A DNA stretch of 64,000 nucleotides, taken from assembly GCA_963813975.1 (NCBI GenBank), contig CAWFAP010000006.1, positions 1,364,001 to 1,428,000 on the forward strand, in the 5' to 3' direction. How positions within the stretch are numbered: the stretch's first letter is position 1; each line of letters opens with the position of its first letter. This DNA comes from RYN-230 sp963813975. Its GTDB lineage: Bacteria > Actinomycetota > Actinomycetes > Streptosporangiales > Streptosporangiaceae. Positions 8,853 to 17,633 of the stretch are shown here, in pieces. The position numbers were made by a program, and so were the translations under genes. The notes beneath the pieces were generated by a model. The model searched no databases. It was given only the letters and a program-made list of their open reading frames with translations, and was not told the DNA's origin.

Positions 8853-10277
8853 TCAGACGTCGTAATACATGGCGAACTCGTGCGGCGACGGGCGCAGCCG
8901 CACCGGGTCGAGCTCGTTGGTCCTCTTGTACTCGATCCAGGTCTCGATGAGGTCCGGGGTGAACACGCCTCCCTCGAGCAGGTAGTCGTGGTCCTCTTCG
9001 AGGGTGTTGAGTACCGCCTCCAGCGAGCCCGGAACCTGCGGGATCGCCGCGGCCTCGTCCGGTGGCAGCTCGTACAGGTCCTTGTCCACCGGCTCGTGCG
9101 GCTCGATCTTGTTCTTGATGCCGTCGATACCGGCCATCAGCATGGCGGAGAAGGCCAGGTACGGGTTGGCGGACGGGTCAGGCACCCGGAACTCCAGGCG
9201 CTTGGCCTTCGGGTTCGAGCCGGTGATCGGGATGCGCACGCACGCCGACCGGTTGCGCTGCGAGTAGACCAGGTTGACCGGTGCCTCGTAGCCGGGGACC
9301 AGGCGGTGGTAGGAGTTCACCGTCGGGTTGGTGAACGCGAGCAGCGACGGCGCGTGCTTGAGCAGGCCGCCGACGTAGTACCGGCCGGTGTCGGACAGGC
9401 CCGCGTAGCCCACCTCGTCGTAGAAGAGCGGCGAGCCGTCCTTCCAGATGCTCTGGTGGCAGTGCATGCCGGAGCCGTTGTCACCGAAGATCGGCTTGGG
9501 CATGAACGTGGCGGTCTTGCCCGCCGCCCGCGCCACGCTCTTCACCACGTACTTGTAGAGCATCAGGTTGTCGGCCTGCTTGAGCAGCGGGCCGAACAGG
9601 ATGTCGATCTCCGCCTGGCCCGCCGTGCCGACCTCGTGATGCTGCATTTCCACGGTGAGGCCGACCTCGATCAGCTTGCGGACCATCTCCGAGCGCAGGT
9701 CGGTGTAGTGGTCGATCGGCGGGACCGGGAAGTACCCGCCCTTGTACGGGGGCTTGGAACCGAGGTTCCCGCCCTCCTCCTCACGCCCGGTGTTCCAGGC
9801 GCCCTCAACCGAGTCGATGTAGTAGTAGCCAGCGTTAGCCCCGGTGTCGTAGCGCACCGAGTCGAAGATGTAGAACTCGGCCTCCGGCCCGAAGAACGCG
9901 GTGTCCCCGATCCCGGTGCCCTTGAGGAACGTCTCGGCCTTGCGGGCGATGTTCCGGGGGTCCCGGGTGTACGGCTCACCGGTCAGCGGATCGTGCACGA
10001 AGAACGTGATGTTCAGAGTCGGGTGCTGCCGGAACGGGTCCATCACGGCACTGGTCGGGTCGGGCATGAGGAGCATGTCCGACTCGTGGATCTGCTGGAA
10101 TCCACGGATCGACGAGCCATCGAACATGCGGCCCTCGGTGAAAACCTTGTCGTCGAACGTCTCGGTCGGAACCGTGAAGTGCTGGACGGTACCCGGCAGG
10201 TCACAGAACCGCACGTCGACGAACTCAACCTTGTTATCGCCGATGAACTTCAGTACCTCGTCGGCGTTGTTGAACAT
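8853..10277 (-). CDS. glnA: Glutamine synthetase type I (GlnA1)
   Basis: Catalyses ATP-dependent amidation of glutamate to glutamine, the main ammonium-assimilation step; forms a cytoplasmic dodecamer. The 474-residue sequence is nearly colinear with actinobacterial GlnA1: FCDLPGTVQHF, FDGSSIRGFQ, FFGPEAEFYIFD, GDNGSGMHCHQS, NPTVNSYHRLVPGYEAP and a C-terminal FAMYYDV. The regulatory adenylylation tyrosine is present (Y402, VDKDLYELPPDE), so GlnE control is expected. The ATG at 10277 is used; GGAGGG lies just upstream, and a TTG one codon earlier would leave no spacer. A tandem GlnR site lies ~155-190 bp upstream. The neighbours RDD, DUF4191 and lipA match the classic actinobacterial glnA1 locus. 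Confidence 0.98.
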   Translation of the reverse strand: MFNNADEVLKFIGDNKVEFVDVRFCDLPGTVQHFTVPTETFDDKVFTEGRMFDGSSIRGFQQIHESDMLLMPDPTSAVMDPFRQHPTLNITFFVHDPLTGEPYTRDPRNIARKAETFLKGTGIGDTAFFGPEAEFYIFDSVRYDTGANAGYYYIDSVEGAWNTGREEEGGNLGSKPPYKGGYFPVPPIDHYTDLRSEMVRKLIEVGLTVEMQHHEVGTAGQAEIDILFGPLLKQADNLMLYKYVVKSVARAAGKTATFMPKPIFGDNGSGMHCHQSIWKDGSPLFYDEVGYAGLSDTGRYYVGGLLKHAPSLLAFTNPTVNSYHRLVPGYEAPVNLVYSQRNRSACVRIPITGSNPKAKRLEFRVPDPSANPYLAFSAMLMAGIDGIKNKIEPHEPVDKDLYELPPDEAAAIPQVPGSLEAVLNTLEEDHDYLLEGGVFTPDLIETWIEYKRTNELDPVRLRPSPHEFAMYYDV

Positions 10278-10430
10278 CAACCCTCCCTGAACGGAGCTGG
10301 CACCGCGTTAGCTGGCACGTGTTGCCTCCCTGGGCTGCCGCAGCTGAAGGCCGCGGGAGGGCGGCCGGGCAGAGCTGGCCGCATGGGGGTCTGCCTGCGG
10401 CAGGAACGTATCGGACGTTAGTTCCCGGCG

Positions 10431-10468
10431 ATTTCCCGGCCGTGTCTCTAGTGTTTCACACGTGTTAC
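10431..10468 (-). promoter_or_regulatory. Tandem GlnR operator upstream of glnA
   Basis: On the minus strand the sequence reads GTAAC-n6-GAAAC-n6-GACAC-n6-GAAAT. This matches the actinobacterial GlnR box gTnAc-n6-GaAAc repeated at the correct 22-bp phase. The first half-site pair (10453-10468) is exact; the second (10431-10446) has two deviations. Its location upstream of glnA fits direct activation by GlnR under nitrogen limitation (family knowledge). Confidence 0.75.
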
Positions 10469-10569
10469 GCCTGGCTTCCCGGTGACGCTCGTGGGCAGGT
10501 GAAAGTCCCGGCGTGGCCTGCGATCGGGCCCTCGCCCGCCGCTGGCCTGGGCGAGGGTACCGTTAAGGG

Positions 10570-11004
10570 GTGACGGAACGACGCTGGGCCGGGGTGCTGC
10601 TGCCGACCCGCAGCCCCGGAGACCCGGAGAAGTACCCGGGAGAGAAGTTCGGCCTCCCCGAGCACGGCCCCCGGTCGGTCGCGGGCATGGGGCGCCGCCT
10701 GCTCGCCCTGCTGATCGACTGGCTGGCGAGCATGGTGGTGGCGCTGGCGATCTTCCACTCGGCCGGCTGGACGCTGGTGGTGTTCTCGGCCGAGGTCTAC
10801 CTGCTCACCGCGCTGACCGGGTTCACCCTGGGCAAGCGGCTGCTGGGCCTGCGGGTGGCCCGGCTGGACGGCAGGCCGGTGGGGTTCCTGTGGTCGCTCG
10901 TCCGCACGGTCCTGCTGATCACCGTGATCCCGCCGCTGGTCACCGACCGGGACCTGCGCGGGCTGCACGACCGCGCGGCCAACACGATCGTCATCCGCTC
11001 CTAG
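10570..11004 (+). CDS. RDD-family membrane protein
   Basis: 144-residue protein with an RDD domain: GMGRRLLALLIDWLAS carries the RDD-type R..D motif, followed by hydrophobic helices (VVALAIFHSAGWTLVVF, AEVYLLTALTGFTLGKRLL) and the C-terminal helix plus LHDRAANTIVI typical of the family. RDD proteins are small integral membrane proteins of unclear function, sometimes linked to ion transport. The start is GTG at 10570. It is divergent from glnA and overlaps the convergent DUF4191 gene by 4 bp, an arrangement conserved around actinobacterial glnA1. Confidence 0.88.
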   Translation: MTERRWAGVLLPTRSPGDPEKYPGEKFGLPEHGPRSVAGMGRRLLALLIDWLASMVVALAIFHSAGWTLVVFSAEVYLLTALTGFTLGKRLLGLRVARLDGRPVGFLWSLVRTVLLITVIPPLVTDRDLRGLHDRAANTIVIRS

Positions 11005-11708
11005 CGGGTGCGGGGCCGTGGCGGCCGGGGCATCCGCCCCGACTTCGGCATCGGCCCCTTCGGGGCCTGGAGCGACTGCGGCAGGGCCTTGAGCCGGTAG
11101 TTGAGCTCGGTCACGTCGGCGCCCTTCAGGTTGCGGGGCAGCCGCATGATCTTCCGCTGCAGCTTCCGGATCGGCACCTGGCCCTCGTCGTTGCCGACCT
11201 GGAAGTCGTAGATCGGCGTCTCGTAGGCGACCCGGGAGATCCGCTTCTTCTCGGCCGCGAGCAAGCTGGGCAGCCGGGTCGGCGACCCCTCGCCGACCAG
11301 CACCACCCCGGGCTTGCCGACGGCCCGGTGCACGACGTCCATGTTCCGGTTGGCCGACACGGCCGGGGTGACAGTCCAGCCGCCGCGCATGCTCTGCAGG
11401 ATCGCCGCGGCCGCACCGGGCTGCCCCTCGACCACCGAGTACTGCGCCGACTGAGCGAACCGCCCGAACATGATCATCGCGGCGCCCAGGCCGGCCGCCA
11501 CGCCCAGCGGGACCAGCACGCCGGCCAGGCCGGTGAGCAGCCCGACGATCACGAAGACGGCGATGATCCCGACCGCGGTCAGCGCGATGATCGGGAGCGC
11601 CCTGGGGTTCTGCTCGCGGATTATGCCCGCGACCATCCGGATCTGCTTGATGCGGCCCGGAGAGCCCGAATCCGGGCCGCCCTTCCGGTTCGCCGCGCTG
11701 TTCGCCAT
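11001..11708 (-). CDS. DUF4191 membrane protein
   Basis: 235-residue actinobacterial protein of the DUF4191 family. A basic N-terminus (RIKQIRMVAGIIREQNPRAL) is followed by two adjacent helices (IIALTAVGIIAVFVIVGLL and VLVPLGVAAGLGAAMIMFG), then a soluble domain with QYSVVEGQPGAAAAIL, GVVLVGEGSP and LPRNLKGADVTELNYRLKAL. The tail is Pro/Arg-rich. Function is unknown. It lies just downstream of lipA on the same strand (17 bp gap), as in other actinobacteria, and may be co-transcribed with it. Confidence 0.92.
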   Translation of the reverse strand: MANSAANRKGGPDSGSPGRIKQIRMVAGIIREQNPRALPIIALTAVGIIAVFVIVGLLTGLAGVLVPLGVAAGLGAAMIMFGRFAQSAQYSVVEGQPGAAAAILQSMRGGWTVTPAVSANRNMDVVHRAVGKPGVVLVGEGSPTRLPSLLAAEKKRISRVAYETPIYDFQVGNDEGQVPIRKLQRKIMRLPRNLKGADVTELNYRLKALPQSLQAPKGPMPKSGRMPRPPRPRTR

Positions 11709-11725
11709 GGAGGGCAGGATACGAG

Positions 11726-12685
11726 TCAGCGGGCCTGGGGGGAAACTGCGGTGTCCGCCGACCGCGCCCGGAGTGTCATCGCGTCACGGTACAGGCGTCC
11801 CGCACGGTAAGACGAGCGCACCAGCGGCCCCGACATGACCCCGGAGAATCCCATCTCGCTGGCCTCGGCGCCGAGTCGCTCGAACTCCTCGGGCGGCACC
11901 CAGCGCTCCACCGGGTGATGCAGCGGTGACGGCCGCAGGTACTGGGTGATGGTGAGCAGTTCGCAGCCCGCCGCCCGCAGGTCGGCCATGGCCGCGGTGA
12001 TCTCGTGTGGTTCCTCGCCCAGGCCCAGGATCAGGTTGGACTTGGTCACCAGCCCGGCCTGCCGGGCCAGCGTGATGACCCGCAGCGACCGCTCGTAGCG
12101 GAACCCGGGCCTGATCCGCTTGAAGATCCGCGGGACGGTCTCGATGTTGTGCGCCAGCACTTCAGGCCGGGCGCCGAACACCTCGGCCAGCCGGTCGCCG
12201 GCCGCGTTGAAGTCAGGGATCAGCAGTTCCACCCCGCAGCCGGGCACCGCGGCGTGGATCTCCCGGGCGGTCTGCGCGTACAGCCACGCGCCGCCGTCCG
12301 CCAGGTCATCACGGGCCACCCCGGTCACGGTGGCGTAGCGCAGGCCCATCGTGGCCACCGACTCCGCGACCCGGCGCGGCTCGTCGGTGTCCAGCGGCTG
12401 CGGCTTGCCCGTGGCGATCTGGCAGAAGTCGCAGCGCCTGGTGCACTGATCGCCGCCGATCAGGAAGGTGGCCTCGCGGTCTTCCCAGCACTCAAAGATG
12501 TTCGGGCAGCCGGCCTCCTGGCAGACCGTGTGCAGGCCTTCCCGGCTGACCAGGTTTTTCAGCGCCGTGTATTCCGGGCCGGTCCGCAGCCGGGTCTTGA
12601 TCCACGGCGGCTTTCTCTCGATAGGGGTCTGGCTGTTGCGTGCTTCCAGGCGAAGCAGCCTGCGTCCTTCCGGTGCGAGTACCAC
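11726..12685 (-). CDS. lipA: Lipoyl synthase (radical SAM)
   Basis: Inserts two sulfur atoms into protein-bound octanoyl groups to form lipoyl cofactors for PDH, OGDH and glycine cleavage. Two 4Fe-4S clusters are visible: the auxiliary cluster cysteines in CQEAGCPNIFEC and the radical-SAM cysteines in CTRRCDFC. Family segments IERKPPWIKTRL, FLIGGDQ, RPEVLAHNIETVPRIFKRI and FSGVMSGPLVRSSYRAG are intact. Length (319 aa) is normal. The start is GTG at 12685, four bases after the stop of an MFS gene, so the two are probably co-transcribed. Its usual partner lipB is not in this window. Confidence 0.97.
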   Translation of the reverse strand: MVLAPEGRRLLRLEARNSQTPIERKPPWIKTRLRTGPEYTALKNLVSREGLHTVCQEAGCPNIFECWEDREATFLIGGDQCTRRCDFCQIATGKPQPLDTDEPRRVAESVATMGLRYATVTGVARDDLADGGAWLYAQTAREIHAAVPGCGVELLIPDFNAAGDRLAEVFGARPEVLAHNIETVPRIFKRIRPGFRYERSLRVITLARQAGLVTKSNLILGLGEEPHEITAAMADLRAAGCELLTITQYLRPSPLHHPVERWVPPEEFERLGAEASEMGFSGVMSGPLVRSSYRAGRLYRDAMTLRARSADTAVSPQAR

Positions 12686-12689
12686 GGTT

Positions 12690-14042
12690 TCAGACTACGT
12701 CCCGGGCGGATGCGCCGGTACGCCGCAGCCTGGTGTAGCGGGCCCAGCCCAGCGCGCCGGCCACGATCCCGCCGGTGCCCGCGATGACCAGCACCACGCG
12801 CGGGTTGAGCGGGGCCAGCAGGCCGCCGGCCGCGGCCATGCCCACGGACGCCGCGCCGAACAGCATGCCGGAGTACAGGGCGAACACCCGCCCCGAGATG
12901 GCCGCCGGGACGCGGTGGTTCAGGAAACTGCGGGTGGCCACGACCTCGACGCCGTTGGCCAGGCCGCCGATCCCGTAGGCCGCCGCGGCCTGCCAGAGTG
13001 TGAGCGCGCCGCCGGCCAGCGCCACCCCGGTGCCCGCGATGATCGTGCCGGCCAGGGTGGCCAGGGCCAGGCGGTGGCGGCGCAGCCAGCCGCCGGCCAG
13101 CGTGCCGCCGAGCATGCCCGCGGTCCAGGCGGCGACGAGCACCGAGTAGCCCGAGGGACCCGCCTTGAGCACGCCCTCGGCGAAGGCCACCTCGGCCACG
13201 CTGGCCATGTTGCCGAAGGCCACCATGACCGCGACCACCAGGACCAGCAGGCCAGCCTCGCGGTCGGAACGCAGGAAGCGCAGCCCGGCGCTGACCTGCC
13301 GGCCAACGCGCTCGGCGGGGGTGTCCCGGGGTGCCGGGCCGCCGGCGAGGCCCGCGGGCCCCCCGGCCAGGGGCAGGGCACGCAGCCCGATCGCACCCAG
13401 GCCGTACACCGCGGCGACCGCGCCCAGGGCCAGGCCGGTGCCGCCGGCCGCGGTCAGCACCCCGGCCAGCAGCGGGCCCACGGTGAACCCGCCCCAGGTA
13501 GCTGCCTGCAGGTAGCCGTTGGCCCGGATGACCCCGGACCGGCCGGCCAGTTGCGGGACGATGGCGCCCAGCCCGGGCTGAAGCAGCGCCGCGCACACGC
13601 CGAAGCCGAGGGACAGCCCGAGGATGGCCCCGGTACCGGTCAGCCGGGTCAGGGCGAGGGCCACCACGGTCTCCGCGGCCGCCGCGGCGATCAGCACCGG
13701 ACGCGGTGACAGCCGGTCCAGCAGCATGCCCGCGACCGGGGCCAGGGCCGTGATCGGCACGGTCACCGCCAGGAAGACCGACGCCACCGCCCACGAGGCG
13801 TGCGACGTCTGGTACACCCGGCTGGCCAGGGCGACCATGGCCAGCCCGTCCCCAGCGGAGATGAGGATCTGCAGGAGGACCGCCAGGCCCAGCGCGTAGC
13901 GCGGGACGGTGCGGCCCAGGTCCTGCGGCGCGGGCCCCGCCGGCGCGGCGGGGACAGAGGGGGCCTGCGACCCTGCGGCCGGGGACACCGGGGTCAGCTC
14001 AGCGGAGGACGCGGCCGCGTCAGCGACCTGCGGGACGGACAT
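12690..14042 (-). CDS. MFS transporter (probable exporter)
   Basis: Major facilitator superfamily protein of 450 residues with about twelve hydrophobic segments, a ~45-residue Ala/Pro-rich cytoplasmic N-terminus and the loop 2-3 motif GMLLDRLSPRPVL, a variant of the GxLaDrxGrr signature. A second-half segment GGWLRRHRLALAT is the pseudo-repeat of that loop. No substrate can be assigned; the layout resembles drug/metabolite efflux proteins of the DHA/enterobactin-exporter type. The stop is 4 bp before lipA, so it would drive or accompany lipA expression. It belongs to the inserted set that replaces lipB in the otherwise conserved lipoate locus. Confidence 0.87.
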   Translation of the reverse strand: MSVPQVADAAASSAELTPVSPAAGSQAPSVPAAPAGPAPQDLGRTVPRYALGLAVLLQILISAGDGLAMVALASRVYQTSHASWAVASVFLAVTVPITALAPVAGMLLDRLSPRPVLIAAAAAETVVALALTRLTGTGAILGLSLGFGVCAALLQPGLGAIVPQLAGRSGVIRANGYLQAATWGGFTVGPLLAGVLTAAGGTGLALGAVAAVYGLGAIGLRALPLAGGPAGLAGGPAPRDTPAERVGRQVSAGLRFLRSDREAGLLVLVVAVMVAFGNMASVAEVAFAEGVLKAGPSGYSVLVAAWTAGMLGGTLAGGWLRRHRLALATLAGTIIAGTGVALAGGALTLWQAAAAYGIGGLANGVEVVATRSFLNHRVPAAISGRVFALYSGMLFGAASVGMAAAGGLLAPLNPRVVLVIAGTGGIVAGALGWARYTRLRRTGASARDVV

Positions 14043-14291
14043 CGGGGAGACTCCTAGGACGAGGGCAGGCTAAGGCTCAAGCGCGCTGGAGCGAGGCCGC
14101 TGGTCCTAAGACATGCCATCCAGGCTACCAGGACAGGCCCGGTGGCCTGGATATTTAAATCCGGCGCCACCCACCCCCGCCGGCGGCTGGATACTCACCG
14201 CCGGCAGCTGGCCACCCGGCGCCGGCGGCCGGCCGCCAGTTCCCGGGCACTCGATGTGACGTGGGGTGCCGTCGTCGGGGAGCATGGACGC

Positions 14292-15629
14292 ATGCCAACG
14301 CAGTTCGATCCCCCATCGGGGACACGTGATTTCCTGGCCGCGGAGGTCGAGAAGCGCGAGCGGGCCTTCGCGGTGATCCGCTCGGTGTTCTCCCGCTACG
14401 GCTTCGAGCCGCTGCAGACCCCGGCCTTCGAGCGCCTCGACGTGCTGCTGGGCAAGTACGGGGAAGAGGGCGACAAGCTCATCTTCAAGATCTTGCGGCG
14501 CGGCGAGCACGAGGCCTCCGGCGAGGCGGACCTCGCGTTGCGCTACGACATGACGGTCCCGCTGGCCAGGGTCGCCGCCGCGTACGGGAGCCAGCTGCCC
14601 ACGCCGTACAAGCGGTATGCGATGGGCCCGGTATGGCGGGCGGACCGGCCGGGGCGGGGCCGGTTCCGCGAGTTCGTGCAGTGCGACCTGGACACTCTCG
14701 GCACAACCTCGGTGCTGGCTGACGCGGAAGTGATCTGCGCGGTGCACGACACGCTGGCCGGGCTGGGCGTCCCGGACTTCCGGATCCTGCTCAACTCCCG
14801 GCACGTGCTGGCCGGCCTGCTGGAGGCGTTCGGCGTGCCTGGCCAGCTGGGCCCGGGGGTCCTGATCACGCTGGACAAGCTGGACAAGCTGTCTCCCCCG
14901 GAGGTGACGGCCGAGCTGACCGAGCGGGGCCTGGCCAGCGGTACCGCGGCCGACCTGGTCTCCGCCATGACCGCCCCGGATGCGGACGGACGGATCCGGG
15001 CCGCGCTGAAGCCGGGTGAGGAGGGCGCGGCCGGGCTGGATGAGGTCAACGACGTGCTCAGGCTGGTCAGGGCGCAGATCCCGGCTGGCCGTATCGAGTT
15101 CACCCCGCGCATGGTCCGCGGGCTGAGCTACTACACCGGCCCGATCTGGGAAGTCGTGGCGGACGGGGTGCCCGGATCCATCTCCTCGGGCGGCCGCTAC
15201 GACCACCTGATCGAGCAGCTGGGCGGCCCCGGCGTGCCGGGCACCGGCGGGTCGCTGGGCATCGAGCGGATCCTCCTGCTGCAGCCCGAGGGGGACCCCG
15301 CGGGCCGGACCGGGCGGCTGGACGTGGCCGTCACCATCCTGGGGGAGGAGTTCGCGGCCCGCGCGTTCGCGTTCGCCGCGGACGCGCGCCGGGCAGGCCT
15401 GCGCTCCAGCGTGTACATGGGCTCGTCGGGGAAGCTGGGCCGCCAGCTCAAGTGGGCCAGTGACCAGGGCGCGCGCTGGGCACTGATCTACGGCCGGCAG
15501 GAGGAAGAAGCCCGGGTGGTGACCGTGCGGGACATGGACAGCGGCGCGCAGGCGGTGGTGCCGGCCGGTGAGCTGGCGGGCTACTTCGCCGGGCAGGCCG
15601 CGGGGCCGGCCCCGGAGGCGGTTGGCTAA
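14292..15629 (+). CDS. hisS: Histidyl-tRNA synthetase, atypical clade for Actinobacteria
   Basis: Class II aminoacyl-tRNA synthetase of 445 residues that charges tRNA-His. Motif 1 region: PPSGTRDFLAAEVEKRE; motif 2 region: RADRPGRGRFREFVQCDLD; the histidine A region: VRGLSYYTGPIWEV; motif 3: GGSLGIERILL. A C-terminal anticodon-binding domain follows. Usual actinobacterial HisRS has a motif 2 like RYERPQKGRYRHFSQVGAE; the form here (RxDRPGRGRFREFxQCD) resembles the archaeal/eukaryotic/alphaproteobacterial branch. ATG at 14292 lies 10 nt after GGGGAG. It is divergent from the MFS gene. It could be the sole HisRS or a second copy; only the whole genome decides. Confidence 0.9.
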   Translation: MPTQFDPPSGTRDFLAAEVEKRERAFAVIRSVFSRYGFEPLQTPAFERLDVLLGKYGEEGDKLIFKILRRGEHEASGEADLALRYDMTVPLARVAAAYGSQLPTPYKRYAMGPVWRADRPGRGRFREFVQCDLDTLGTTSVLADAEVICAVHDTLAGLGVPDFRILLNSRHVLAGLLEAFGVPGQLGPGVLITLDKLDKLSPPEVTAELTERGLASGTAADLVSAMTAPDADGRIRAALKPGEEGAAGLDEVNDVLRLVRAQIPAGRIEFTPRMVRGLSYYTGPIWEVVADGVPGSISSGGRYDHLIEQLGGPGVPGTGGSLGIERILLLQPEGDPAGRTGRLDVAVTILGEEFAARAFAFAADARRAGLRSSVYMGSSGKLGRQLKWASDQGARWALIYGRQEEEARVVTVRDMDSGAQAVVPAGELAGYFAGQAAGPAPEAVG

Positions 15630-15852
15630 GCACCACCTACCCGGGCTGGCCCGCGGGCCGCCCCGAGCACTCCCCGGGCAGATCGGCGGCCCGGCCCTGA
15701 CCCCGGGCAGATCCGCGGCCGGCCCAGAGCACCCTCCGGGCCCGCGTGCCTCCCCGGCCAGCCGGCTCCCGGCGAACTCCCAGCGAAAGCAGAGCGCCGG
15801 GGTGGGAAGCAATCCGGCCCGCGGGGTAGTTACGGGCTAAGGAGGTGCGTCG

Positions 15853-16572
15853 GTGATAGATGTGGACGAGCTTCGCCGGATGAGCCCCGGCGAGCGTGCC
15901 GAACTCGCGTGCGCCCTCGCGGCCCTGGACGGTTCTCCGCCCGAGGACCCCGCCCCCAGCCCCGGTGAGCCAGTGCAGCGCGGACCGCGCACGGAATCGG
16001 ACCTGGCCGGGGACCCGCGCAGCCGGGCCATCGCGCTCGTCGCCATCATCGGCTGCTGCCTCGCGCTAGCCGCCTGGATCGGCGTGCTCGCCGTCACACT
16101 GCCCCGTTCCTACCGCTCGGGCGGCTGGCGGGGAGCCTGGGTCGGATTCGACCTGGGGCTGCTCGCCACTTTCGCGGTTACCGCCTGGGCCGGCTGGCGG
16201 CACCGCCAGCTGGTGATCGCCTGCCTGGTGGTGCTGGCCACCCTGCTGTGCTGCGACGCGTGGTTCGACGTGACCCTGGACGTGCGCACCAGCGATTTCC
16301 TGGCCAGCCTGCTGATGGCGCTGTGCATAGAGCTGCCGCTGGCCGTGCTGGCCGTCATCGGTGCCCGCCGCCTGATGCGCATGAACATCCGGGTGACGGG
16401 CCGCACGGGACGGGTGCCGCCGCTGTGGAAGATCCCGCTGTACGGCCTGGAATCCCGCGGCTTCCGGACCCTCATCCCGGCCGGGCCATGCCCCCCGGTG
16501 CCGCCCGGCGAGCCCGGCCGGGAGACTGTGCCCGCCGGATCGGCGCTGTCCGCCCGGGGCGCCCCGGAGTAA
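15853..16572 (+). CDS. Hypothetical four-helix membrane protein
   Basis: 239 residues with a soluble N-terminus containing MIDVDELRRMSPGERAELA, then about four transmembrane helices (LVAIIGCCLALAAWIGVLAV; WVGFDLGLLATFAVTAWAG; LVIACLVVLATLLCCDAWFD; LLMALCIELPLAVLAVIGA) and a Pro-rich cytoplasmic tail. The start is GTG at 15853 with a strong AAGGAGG six to seven bases upstream. The pattern of helices with CCDAWFDVTLD resembles unnamed actinobacterial membrane proteins; I do not recognise a named family. It follows hisS after 223 bp. Confidence 0.65.
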   Translation: MIDVDELRRMSPGERAELACALAALDGSPPEDPAPSPGEPVQRGPRTESDLAGDPRSRAIALVAIIGCCLALAAWIGVLAVTLPRSYRSGGWRGAWVGFDLGLLATFAVTAWAGWRHRQLVIACLVVLATLLCCDAWFDVTLDVRTSDFLASLLMALCIELPLAVLAVIGARRLMRMNIRVTGRTGRVPPLWKIPLYGLESRGFRTLIPAGPCPPVPPGEPGRETVPAGSALSARGAPE

Positions 16573-16583
16573 CGAACCTGGAT

Positions 16584-16649
16584 GTGCCCTACAGGCCGCC
16601 GCGCCGTGCCCTACATGCCGCCGCGCCGTGCCCCGCGGGCCGCCGCGGG
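16584..16649. repeat. Three 22-bp tandem repeats
   Basis: Unit GTGCCCTACAGGCCGCCGCG+CC: copies at 16584-16605 and 16606-16627 differ by one base, and a degenerate third copy runs 16628-16649. The repeats are in the short gap between two genes on the plus strand and encode nothing I can support. Confidence 0.75.
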
Positions 16650-16742
16650 GCAGAACCGCGCGGGTTCACCGGCCCGCGCCGGTACTCTGCTCTCCGCTAA
16701 TTTCGCTGCCCGCGCCGTGCCGCCGGGCGGAGGATGGCAGGC

Positions 16743-17606
16743 ATGCCTCATTTCACTTCCTACGACGGCGCGAAGCTGGCCTACCACCGGGCCGGGTCCG
16801 GCCCCCCGCTCGTCTGCCTGCCCGGAGGCCCGGGCTCCCCGCCCAGCTACGTCGGTGACCTGGGCGGGCTGGGGCGTTCCCGCGAGCTGATCCTGCCGGA
16901 CACCCGGGGGACCGGGGCCAGCGAGGTGCCTGCCGACCCGGCGGCCTACCGCTGTGACCGCATCGCCCAGGACGTGGAGGCGCTGCGGGCTGAGTTGGGC
17001 CTGGAGCGGATGGACCTGCTCGGGCACTCCGCGGGCGGGAACGTAGCCCTGCTGTATGCGGCGGCGCACCCGGAGCGGATCGGTCACCTGATCCTGCTCA
17101 CTCCCGGCGTGCGCGCACTGGGGCTCACGTTCAGCGACGAGGAGCAGCACGCCGCCATGCGGCGGCGCTCGGCGGAGCCCTGGTTCGAGGCGGCCTGGGC
17201 CGCCGGGGAGGCCGCGGACCAGGGCGACGACTCGGCTGAGACCGTGCTTGGCTACCAGCCCTTCCTCTACGGCCGGTGGGACGACGCAGCCAGGGCCCAC
17301 GCCCGGGCCGGGCTGGGCGACGGCCGGGCCGCGCCGGTGCGGGCCGGCTTCTACGCCGAGGGAGCGTTCGACCCGCCCGCGACCCGGGCCGCGCTGGCCA
17401 CCCTCACCGCCCCCGTCCTGGTGTACGCGGGTGAGCTCGATGCCGTGGCTCCTCCGGAGCTGCTGGCCCAGGCGGCCGGGCTCTTCCCGGGCTGGGAACT
17501 CACCGTCCAGCCGGGCGCCGGCCACTTCCCGTGGCTGGATGACCCGGCCGCGCTCTCGGCTGCGCTCACCGCGTTCCTCGCCGCGCCGTCCCCCCGGCCC
17601 GCCTAG
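16743..17606 (+). CDS. Alpha/beta hydrolase, proline-iminopeptidase-like
   Basis: Serine hydrolase of 287 residues. The oxyanion region is PPLVCLPGGPGSPPSY (HGGPG-type), the nucleophile elbow is GHSAGG, the acid is in VYAGELDAVAP and the catalytic histidine in GAGHFPW, in the expected order. DTRGTGAS follows the oxyanion loop as in proline iminopeptidases and epoxide-hydrolase-like enzymes. The ATG at 16743 has GGAGG nine bases upstream; another ATG at 16734 abuts that site. No signal peptide, so cytoplasmic. It ends 28 bp from the convergent epimerase gene. Substrate undetermined. Confidence 0.88.
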   Translation: MPHFTSYDGAKLAYHRAGSGPPLVCLPGGPGSPPSYVGDLGGLGRSRELILPDTRGTGASEVPADPAAYRCDRIAQDVEALRAELGLERMDLLGHSAGGNVALLYAAAHPERIGHLILLTPGVRALGLTFSDEEQHAAMRRRSAEPWFEAAWAAGEAADQGDDSAETVLGYQPFLYGRWDDAARAHARAGLGDGRAAPVRAGFYAEGAFDPPATRAALATLTAPVLVYAGELDAVAPPELLAQAAGLFPGWELTVQPGAGHFPWLDDPAALSAALTAFLAAPSPRPA

Positions 17607-17633
17607 CCAGCCAGCGGACGCGGACGGCGGGCG

